Below, piece after piece: positions 58,052 through 64,000 of a DNA stretch of 64,000 nt. The notes below the pieces were generated by a model. That model was not told the origin of the DNA, searched no databases, and saw nothing but the letters and a program-made list of their open reading frames with translations. Both the position numbers and the translations under genes were made by a program. Source of the DNA: Streptomyces sp. NBC_01717 (GTDB lineage Bacteria; Actinomycetota; Actinomycetes; Streptomycetales; Streptomycetaceae); contig NZ_CP109178.1 in NCBI RefSeq assembly GCF_036248255.1, forward strand, positions 2,418,001 through 2,482,000, read 5' to 3'. Position 1 is the first letter of the stretch; each line of letters begins with the position of its first letter.

Positions 58052-59473
58052 GTGACCACCACACTCCCCGTCGACGCCCACGTCCGCCTCGACATCCACC
58101 CCACTCATCCCAGCGCCGTGACCGCCGTCCTGACCGGCTCCCAGGCCCACATCCCCCACGTGGGTCTGGAGGCTGCCGACTGGACCGTCGTGGCCAAGAA
58201 CGTCTTGGTGCTGGTCCGCATCGATCACGAGGAGCCGTACTGGGCCGAGAAGGCAGCCCAGCACCTGGCGGCTGACGGGATCATCGTCGAGATCACTCCC
58301 CGGCTCCGGGAAGCCATGGACAAGGAATGGACCTGGGCCAACTACCCGATGCCCTGGTGCACCCGCAGCGAGATCCGCGAGGTCTCCAGCGAGGCCCAGA
58401 AGATCTACGACGACATCCGCAACGGCCAGCTCCTCATCCACGCCCACGCCGAGGACGGCCACACCACCGTCGCGGTCGGCACCTACATCGGCAGCGGCAG
58501 CGGCAGCGGCAGCGGCAGCGGCAGCGGCAGCGGCAGCGGCAGCGGCAAGAGCGTCTACCTCCGCGGCGAGGACCACCTGCGGCAGGTCGCCGACGTCTTC
58601 GACTCGCCCGCCCAAGCTCTGGTCGCCTTCGAGAAGTTCCACGGTGCCGACATGCGCCCCGGCCCGGCACCCATGACCGATGCCGAGCGCGCCGCCGCCG
58701 AAGCCCGCACCCCGCGCGCCCTACCCGCGCCCGAACCTGAACCCGCACGCCCCGTACCGGAAACCGTCCCGGCGTACGCGGCTGACGCCGGCGACCACGA
58801 CGCCCTCCTCGACGCGTTCCTCGACGCACACGGCGACTGGGAGAAATGGAGGACCTGGTCCGATGAGACGACCCACGCCATCCACGAATCCCAGACCCTG
58901 CGCATCGAGCGCATCCACGAAGCCCACCCTCGCGAGACTGCCTGGACCGTGGCCGCGTACGAGACGCCCGTCTCCGACCGGATGTGGCACCTCACCGCGA
59001 CCGGCACCACCCCCGCCCCCGTGCTCCAGACCCTGCTGCACCACCTCGCCGAAGGCGACGTGTGGGACACCGCCATCGGTAGCCTCGTCGACGAGAAGAC
59101 CGTCACCGCCGCCACGGAGCCCCTCACCGACGCCGGCTGGAAGCACACCGTCGACGGACGCTGGATCCGCTGGACGAACCTGTCCGGGGACGCCGGCATC
59201 CAGTTCGACGCCTTCGCCGCCCAGCAGCCGAGCAGCACGCTCGTCACCTGGACCATCTGGGCCGGCCTCAGCATCGACCACCCCACCTGGACCGTCACGG
59301 CATCCCCCTACGCCCCCAGCTCGCTGCTGGCCGACCTCGCCGACAACCTCGCCCACGGAACCGGCACCCACCAGACCAATGCCGCACCGCGCGAGCCTCA
59401 CGCGCGACTCGGCACCACGCCACCGGCTATGCGGCCGGCAACGGCTGGCCACACGAGCGGCCGAACCCTCTGA
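58052..59473 (+). CDS. DUF317 protein with a (Gly-Ser)9 linker
   Basis: A 473-residue protein from GTG 58052. Residues 1-145 are an N-terminal alpha/beta domain (LDIHPTHPSAVTAVLTGSQA, WTVVAKNVLVLVRIDHEEPY). Residues 147-164 are Gly-Ser repeats. Residues 165-320 are helical and acidic (LLDAFLDAHGDWEKWRTWSD). The C-terminal part has two DUF317-like repeats (WTVAAYETPVSDRMWHLTAT, LTDAGWKHTVDGRWIRWTNL, WTVTASPYAPSSLLADLADN). Largest DUF317 member in the window and the only one with such a linker. Confidence 0.8.
   Translation: MTTTLPVDAHVRLDIHPTHPSAVTAVLTGSQAHIPHVGLEAADWTVVAKNVLVLVRIDHEEPYWAEKAAQHLAADGIIVEITPRLREAMDKEWTWANYPMPWCTRSEIREVSSEAQKIYDDIRNGQLLIHAHAEDGHTTVAVGTYIGSGSGSGSGSGSGSGSGSGKSVYLRGEDHLRQVADVFDSPAQALVAFEKFHGADMRPGPAPMTDAERAAAEARTPRALPAPEPEPARPVPETVPAYAADAGDHDALLDAFLDAHGDWEKWRTWSDETTHAIHESQTLRIERIHEAHPRETAWTVAAYETPVSDRMWHLTATGTTPAPVLQTLLHHLAEGDVWDTAIGSLVDEKTVTAATEPLTDAGWKHTVDGRWIRWTNLSGDAGIQFDAFAAQQPSSTLVTWTIWAGLSIDHPTWTVTASPYAPSSLLADLADNLAHGTGTHQTNAAPREPHARLGTTPPAMRPATAGHTSGRTL
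58490..58543 (+). repeat. nine tandem GGCAGC units
   Basis: 54 bases of perfect GGCAGC repeat inside the DUF317 gene, encoding (Gly-Ser)9. Length changes would keep the frame. Confidence 0.95.
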
Positions 59474-59571
59474 CGATTCCAACCGATTGGAGATCGACCG
59501 ACGGCTCACGGTGCGTCCCGCCCCAGCGGAAAACCACGGGCACACGCCAATGGCAGGAGGGATCATGAGGC

Positions 59572-60429
59572 ATGCGCCCGGACAACTGGCACCTCACCGA
59601 CGACCTCGACGGCTTTCTCGCCCGAGCCGGAGACTTCCTGTGCTCGCGCCCCGCCCTGCATACCGTCCCGCTGACGGTGACCGAGGCGCTGCGTTACACG
59701 CGGGGCGGACGCATACGGCGCGGAAGCCCCCATCTTCGGCCGACTGGAGCGGGCGGGCGAGGTCCGCGCGACCTTCTTCCGCACCCCGCCCCGCCGCCTG
59801 AAGCTCACCCCCCTCACCCCCGAGGAGGCCGACACCCTCGCCGCCCACCTGGCTGGCCTCGGCCACACCCTCCCCGGCGTCAGCGCGGACCACGACACCG
59901 CCATCGCCTTCGCCGAGGCTTGGCAGCGGCACACGGGCGCGACGCCGACGCTTTATGAGCGGCAGCGCCTGTACCACCTCGGCACGCTCACGCCACCGGA
60001 GCCGCTCCCAGAGGGTCGGGGTCGAGTCGCAGGCGAGCAGGACCGCGAGCGACTCATATGCTGGTACCGCGAGTTCGTCGCCGCCATCGGAGAAGTCTCC
60101 TCCACGGACGCCGGCTCCTGGGCCGACACGCGCATCGCCAACAGACGCATCATGTTCTGGGAGACCCCGGACGGCACCCCCGCCTCCATCGCGGGCATAA
60201 CCCCGATGGTCGCCGGCTAGATCCGGGTGGCCCCCGTCTACACCCCGACCCACCTGCGCGGCCGCGCGGTTACGCGGGCGCCGCGACAGTCGAGGTGAGC
60301 CGGGCCGCGCTGGCCGCGGGCGCGGCGGAAGTCCTGCTGTTCGCGGACCTGGCCAACCCCACCAGCAACGGCCTCTACCAGCGGATCGGCTACCGCCCGG
60401 TCACCGACTTCGCGGTGTACGACTTCTAG
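59572..60429 (+). pseudogene. degraded GNAT acetyltransferase gene
   Basis: ATG 59572 begins MRPDNWHLTDDLDGFLARAG, DFLCSRPALHTVPLTVTEAL. Near 59700 the coding frame shifts (AYGAEAPIFGRLERAGEVRA, TFFRTPPRRLKLTPLTPEEA, FWETPDGTPASIAGITPMVA). A TAG at 60219-60221 interrupts it where Q is expected (before IRVAPVYTP). Another shift occurs near 60270 (GYAGAATVEVSRAALAAGA, LFADLANPTSNGLYQRIGYR to 60429). The last part has the GNAT acetyl-CoA and C-terminal motifs. Two frameshifts plus one stop make it non-functional. Confidence 0.8.
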
Positions 60430-60798
60430 TCTGCCGCGCCAAGATCCGTTGAAGAAGCCTGGAGGGTCCCGTGGCGGGCAGCACATGTACGACGCCTAAT
60501 CCGCGAGGCCCAGTCCCCGGCCGACCTGCGGGCGCGCCTGAACGCCGGTCTCTTATGCCAGCACTGGACGGACCTGTTCCTGCCCGCTCCGGCCCGCAGG
60601 GCCTGGCAGTCCCGCTTCCCCGAACTCGCCGCAGATGCGGGTGGCGGACAAGTTGCACCGTCGACTGATGCCCATCGGTCGACGCAGTCGGTGACGACTT
60701 CAGTTCCACCCTCCCAGCCCGCAACGGTTCAGGGAAGTCGCACCCGCAGGCCGCCCGGCTCCCCGGAAGCACCGCTGGCGCTTCCGGAAAGCCGGTGA
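60430..60798 (+). pseudogene. gene remnant without start codon
   Basis: One frame with coding-type third positions reads WRAAHVRRLIREAQSPADLR, ARLNAGLLCQHWTDLFLPAP and ARRAWQSRFPELA, and stops at 60798. It begins directly after the stop of the GNAT remnant and has no ATG/GTG/TTG at its start. The family was not recognised. It is probably the 3' part of a helical plasmid protein. Confidence 0.45.
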
Positions 60799-60845
60799 CG
60801 GCTCGGAGCATATAAACGCAGCCCGCTTCGAAGCGGAGCAACCTA

Positions 60846-60882
60846 GCGCGGGATCGCCGGTTAGCCAAACCCGATCCCGCGC
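60846..60882 (+). promoter_or_regulatory. 5' leader hairpin, family copy 3
   Basis: GCGCGGGATCG (60846-60856) pairs with CGATCCCGCGC (60872-60882); the apex contains GGTTAGCCAAACC. It lies 45 bases before ATG 60928, which follows GGAAGGA but opens only a 16-codon frame (to 60978), so the gene behind this copy is gone. The stretch 60979-61149 holds nothing recognisable. Confidence 0.6.
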
Positions 60883-61149
60883 ATCATTGATGGTCCACCG
60901 CCGCTACCTGCCCGTACGTCGGAAGGAATGACCACCACAACATCCAGAGCGGCCCAGTCCCGTACCGAGCCCGAGTAACCGGCCCGCATCAGCACTGCCG
61001 ATGACGTGACGGTGAGGATGCTGGGGCTCTCATGATGAAACCCGGTCCTCAACACTCATCTGTGAGGCGCAGGTCCCCGTCCGCAACCTGCGCTCGGCAG
61101 GCACCCAGCGGGCGCCATCCCCGCTGGAGCGACGTCGCCTCGCGGGTCC

Positions 61150-61992
61150 TTATTCGATGTCGCCGAGGTCCTCGGGTGTCAGAGGCGCCGAGGACTTCTC
61201 CGGCTCTTGATCAACTACCTCACCGGCCCGGTAATAACGCGACGCGCTCTTGTACTGCTCCTCCTCCTCATACATGATCACGTAGTTCAGGAGTGCTGTG
61301 ATCTGCCAGGAAACGGGCAGGGCGGCGGAGGCCAGGCGGAACGCTTCATCCGCCGTGACGGGACCGTCCGGCACCTCAACGGGGACGTCCGCCGCGCACG
61401 GGGGCTCCACGTACCGGAAGTTGTAGGGCAGGCCGACTTTGAGCTTCTTCAGAAAGGTCCGCAGATCGTTCGTCCCAGGGGTGACCCCTTGGACCAGTGC
61501 GTCGAGGTTGATGGGGTACTGCACGTCGAAGTGGTCCTTCTTGAGGACCGTCGTGTCACGTCTGCGCCCGGGATCCTTGCTCCCGAATCCGCTGTTGTTC
61601 CACGGGATCCCGCCCCGCTCCTTGTAGTGGTTGATGAGGAGCTGTTCGGGGGCGAGGGCGGAGAAGTCCTCGTCCACGTAGAGACATGAGAAGGTGACGT
61701 CGACGAGGTCGAGGTTGCGCCGACCCGACAGCTTGCGCAGGTGGTTGCGGAGTCGCCCCGGAAGCCCTTTGTGCCGTCGGTCCGCCTTTCCCACATAGAC
61801 GAACGCGTCGTTGACGTAGAGCTGGTACACTCCCGGCCGCTCTTCCAGCTTGGCCAGGCTCTCCTCGCTGAGGGGCGCCCGCCCGAGGCTTCTCAGCGCC
61901 TGGGCGAGCTGGTCTCCGAGGGCCTTGGTGATACTCAGCCGGAAGTCGTCGTGGAACACCCCCCGACCGTCCGCCCCGCTGCTTCCCGTCAT
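61150..61992 (-). CDS. Eco29kI-like GIY-YIG restriction endonuclease
   Basis: A 280-residue protein from ATG 61990-61992. The GIY-YIG module reads PGVYQLYVNDAFVYVGKADR. By comparison with remembered R.Eco29kI, the active-site set is conserved: Y56, Y66, R80, H84, E116 and N132 (PGRLRNHLRKL, LAPEQLLINHYK, PWNNSGFGSKDPG). The 'NNSGFGSKDPG' loop and 'DHFDVQYPIN' are shared family features. The C-terminal 110 residues are an extra helical/acidic extension. It diverges from a C5 methyltransferase gene, forming a type II restriction-modification system. Cleavage of CCGCGG, as for Eco29kI, is possible but unproven. Confidence 0.85.
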   Translation of the reverse strand: MTGSSGADGRGVFHDDFRLSITKALGDQLAQALRSLGRAPLSEESLAKLEERPGVYQLYVNDAFVYVGKADRRHKGLPGRLRNHLRKLSGRRNLDLVDVTFSCLYVDEDFSALAPEQLLINHYKERGGIPWNNSGFGSKDPGRRRDTTVLKKDHFDVQYPINLDALVQGVTPGTNDLRTFLKKLKVGLPYNFRYVEPPCAADVPVEVPDGPVTADEAFRLASAALPVSWQITALLNYVIMYEEEEQYKSASRYYRAGEVVDQEPEKSSAPLTPEDLGDIE

Positions 61993-62110
61993 CCTTACTC
62001 TCTTTCCTAGGATCTGGGTCGCGGCCTACTCTATGAGCTTCCCCACTCATCGATCACTCGTTCGAGTGAAACGCTCCGTTTCCCAAGCCACTCCGCGGTA
62101 CGATTCGGCC
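61993..62110. promoter_or_regulatory. divergent control region of the restriction-modification system
   Basis: 118 bases between endonuclease and methyltransferase starts. It contains CACTCG-TT-CGAGTG (62055-62068, palindromic arms) and a CCGCGG hexamer at 62093-62098, 13 bases before the methyltransferase ATG. No control (C) gene was seen nearby. Confidence 0.5.
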
Positions 62111-63499
62111 ATGGGTGACCAGCCAGAAGAGACCAAGATCCATCGCAGTCGCACGAGCGTGGAGCTGTTCGCGGGCGGGGGTGGCCTCGCCATGGGGGTC
62201 CACCGCGCGGGCTTCCGCCCGCTCCTGTTCAACGAGTTCAACAGGCGAGCCTGCGAGACGCTCCTCGCCAGCGCCCGCAGGACTCTCGGCGATGACGGGC
62301 TCGTGGAGGTCAGGGAGACGACTCTCGTTCCGCCAAAGGTCGGCGAGCCCGCGCCCCTGTACCCGGGAGACGTGCGCGACCTGGATCTTCGGAAGTTCGA
62401 GGGCGAGGTCGACGTCCTCGCCGGCGGCCCTCCCTGCCAGCCGTTCAGCGCCGGGGGTGTCGCCAAGGGCGACGAGGACAAGCGGAACATGTTCCCCGCC
62501 GTGTTCAACGCCGTCCGCGAGATGAGGCCGAAGGCCGTGATCTGCGAGAACGTACGAGGACTCCTGCGCCCGTCGTTCAGCGGCTACTTCGAGTACATCA
62601 GGAACGAGCTGCGCCTGCCCTTCATGGAGCGCGACCCCAGGAAGACCTGGCAGGAGCACAACGGCGCCCTCATGGGGGCGCTCGGCGATCCGGACCCGGC
62701 GGGACACAAGCTGGACATCGACGGCGGCCTCCCCGTTGACGACAGGAGCGCCGACCGTTACAGGGTGATCGCGTTCCCCGTCAACGCGGCGGACTACGGC
62801 GTCCCTCAAATCCGCAACCGGGTCGTCATCGTCGCCTTCCGCGCCGACCTTGGCGTCGACATCGTCAGGGATTTCGCGGCGCACGTGAGGAGGCGCCGCT
62901 ACTCGGACGACGCCCTCCATCGCTCCATGCGGGACGGTTCCTACTGGGCGCGCCATGACGTGCCCCCCCACGTCAAGGAGCGCGTCATGGCGCGCCTGCC
63001 CGAGGTGATCAAGGAGGACAAGTGCCTGCCCTGGCGCACCCTCCGCGATGCCATCAAGGGCTACGGCACCGACGAGGAGCTCCCGGCTCTTCCCAAAATC
63101 GACCTGACCCGCCTCGAGGAGAAGCACGACTTCGGCGGGGAGAGGTTCCCCGGACACATCGGCTGGCCGGGCGCGAGAATCTACAAGGGCCACACCCCGA
63201 ACGAACTCGACCGCCCCGCCAAGACCGTCAAGGCTGGCGTTCACGGTGTCCCCGGTGGTGAGTCCGTCATGGAGCTCGACAAGCGGTTGGAGGACCTCAC
63301 GTCTCCGGGGGGATGGCGTTATCGCCACCGCTACATGACCGTCCGCGAGACCGCCCGAGTCATGACCTTCCCCGACGAGTGGATCGGCTCCGGCCCCCGT
63401 GGGGAGCAGATGCGGCAGCTCGGCAACGCCGTCCCGGTGGTCCTCGGTGAGTTCTTCGCCAGGGCCGTCGCCGACGCCCTGGATGCGGCGGGTCAGTAA
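62111..63499 (+). CDS. DNA C5-cytosine methyltransferase of the restriction-modification system
   Basis: A 462-residue enzyme from ATG 62111. Motif I SVELFAGGGGLAMGVHRAGF, motif IV LAGGPPCQPFSAGG with catalytic C109, motif VI VICENVRGLL, motif VIII YGVPQIRNRVVIVAF, motif IX around RETARVMTFPDEW and motif X RQLGNAVPVVLGEFFA. It modifies the site cut by the divergent endonuclease. The gene is followed after four bases by the Vsr-like gene. Confidence 0.92.
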   Translation: MGDQPEETKIHRSRTSVELFAGGGGLAMGVHRAGFRPLLFNEFNRRACETLLASARRTLGDDGLVEVRETTLVPPKVGEPAPLYPGDVRDLDLRKFEGEVDVLAGGPPCQPFSAGGVAKGDEDKRNMFPAVFNAVREMRPKAVICENVRGLLRPSFSGYFEYIRNELRLPFMERDPRKTWQEHNGALMGALGDPDPAGHKLDIDGGLPVDDRSADRYRVIAFPVNAADYGVPQIRNRVVIVAFRADLGVDIVRDFAAHVRRRRYSDDALHRSMRDGSYWARHDVPPHVKERVMARLPEVIKEDKCLPWRTLRDAIKGYGTDEELPALPKIDLTRLEEKHDFGGERFPGHIGWPGARIYKGHTPNELDRPAKTVKAGVHGVPGGESVMELDKRLEDLTSPGGWRYRHRYMTVRETARVMTFPDEWIGSGPRGEQMRQLGNAVPVVLGEFFARAVADALDAAGQ

Positions 63500-63503
63500 C
63501 GCC

Positions 63504-64000
63504 ATGCCTCGGCCGACAGGACACGCCGGGCACTGGAAGGAGAGCCTTCCCCCCGAGCGCGCGTACAAGCGACGGGCGGGCTCCGCCACTCCGACGCTGG
63601 AACAGGACCGCGCCGCCGGCGGTCGTGACCGGCGCGCCGTCGCCCTCGGCGACGGCCGCTACGCGTGCGCCTCCATCGCCCTCAAGCTGTACCGGCGGAC
63701 ACGCCGCATCCGGGCCTATCTCCGCTGGTCGCAAGACGGCGGCACACGGGAGCGCTATGTCTGCGAAGTGGACCATGCCACTCGCGGGGAGAACCTCGCC
63801 GAGGCGTGGCGCCAGGCCCGGGAAATGGGCATGGTGAGCGATCGCCCCCTGCCGGCCGACTCCAAGGCGTCCTCCACCAGCGTTCGCGCCGTGATGCGAG
63901 CCAATCGCGGCAAGGACACCGGTCCAGAGCTCGCCCTGCGGAAACTGCTGTACCGGCGCGGCCTGCGTTACCGGGTGGACACGCGCCCCATTCCCGAGAT
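63504..64000 (+). CDS. Vsr-like mismatch endonuclease with N-terminal extension, cut by window end
   Basis: ATG 63504 starts a frame open to the window end. The first 120 residues form an extra domain (RYACASIALKLYRRTRRIRA, YLRWSQDGGTRERYVCEVDH). From about 128 the Vsr core begins: SSTSVRAVMRANRGKDTGPE, LALRKLLYRRGLRYRVDTRP. Vsr enzymes nick T:G mismatches that arise by deamination of 5-methylcytosine. Its place behind a C5 methyltransferase fits that role. The catalytic aspartate and histidines lie beyond the window. Confidence 0.85.
   Translation, partial: MPRPTGHAGHWKESLPPERAYKRRAGSATPTLEQDRAAGGRDRRAVALGDGRYACASIALKLYRRTRRIRAYLRWSQDGGTRERYVCEVDHATRGENLAEAWRQAREMGMVSDRPLPADSKASSTSVRAVMRANRGKDTGPELALRKLLYRRGLRYRVDTRPIPE

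Noticed and set aside
58490..58543. GGCAGC array as a CRISPR-like repeat
   Set aside because: There are no spacers; the repeat is continuous and encodes Gly-Ser in frame.
60471..60668. A 65-codon plus-strand frame with a GTG start
   Set aside because: The overlapping frame 60430-60798 has clearly better codon usage, although it lacks a start codon.
1..64000. tRNA or attachment-site sequence marking an ICE boundary
   Set aside because: No tRNA-like T-loop (GGTTCGA-type) with matching stems and no long direct repeat at possible borders was found by eye.

Overview
The window looks like a stretch of a Streptomyces (or close relative) genome or large plasmid. Base composition is very GC-rich, real genes end almost every codon in G or C, start codons are mixed ATG/GTG/TTG, and the gene families (DUF317, DUF4913, SCO6880-type conjugation proteins) are typical of actinomycete plasmids and integrative conjugative elements (ICEs). 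No rRNA, tRNA, CRISPR array or core metabolic operon is visible, so almost everything reads as accessory DNA.

Layout. 1-0.9 kb: minus-strand DUF317-type genes, the tail of a conjugative-element operon. 1.1-8.3 kb: a defence-like patch with a protein carrying a HEPN-like motif, a protein with a nuclease-like ExK motif, and a 2,955-bp transposon-like unit (5003-7957). This unit has long inverted ends, a 5-bp target duplication and one cargo gene, a helicase fused to a PD-(D/E)XK-like domain. 8.3-20.6 kb: a GFA-family protein, a sortase-anchored surface protein, and then a long minus-strand array. The array encodes DUF317, ATP-grasp ligase, MFS exporter, winged-helix regulators, small helical paralogues, a RelE-like protein and DUF4913. 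20.7-25.5 kb: a transposase remnant, a small membrane protein and a three-gene tyrosine-recombinase module. 25.6-26.8 kb: a DNA amino-methyltransferase gene and a conjugation operon that diverge from a symmetric double promoter around a palindrome.

26.8-54.7 kb: the plus-strand conjugation and cargo region. It holds a NlpC/P60 cell-wall hydrolase, a small pilin-like membrane protein, a VirB8-position protein, a VirB6/TrbL-like protein, SCO6880, a VirB4-like ATPase, many plasmid-specific unknowns, a lipoprotein, a glycosyltransferase, a second MFS exporter, a relaxase-like protein, several DUF317 proteins, a VirD4-like coupling ATPase and a lone TrpA. 54.7-59.5 kb: a coupled set of a PP-loop (PAPS-reductase-like) enzyme, a C5-cytosine methyltransferase, a DnaB-N-domain protein and a DUF317 protein with a (GGCAGC)9 repeat. 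59.5-60.9 kb: decaying genes. 61.1-64 kb: a type II restriction-modification system with an Eco29kI-like GIY-YIG endonuclease, a C5 methyltransferase and a Vsr-like nuclease cut off by the window end.

Points that go beyond routine annotation: (i) the non-autonomous transposon carrying the helicase-nuclease; (ii) a run of genes in 34.8-54.7 kb whose only plausible start codons are CTG or ATC; (iii) a hairpin family whose apex is constant and whose stems differ but still pair, found in front of three loci; (iv) the symmetric divergent promoter/operator at 26463-26577; (v) families of paralogues with permuted domain order. All family assignments come from reading motifs by eye; no database search was run.
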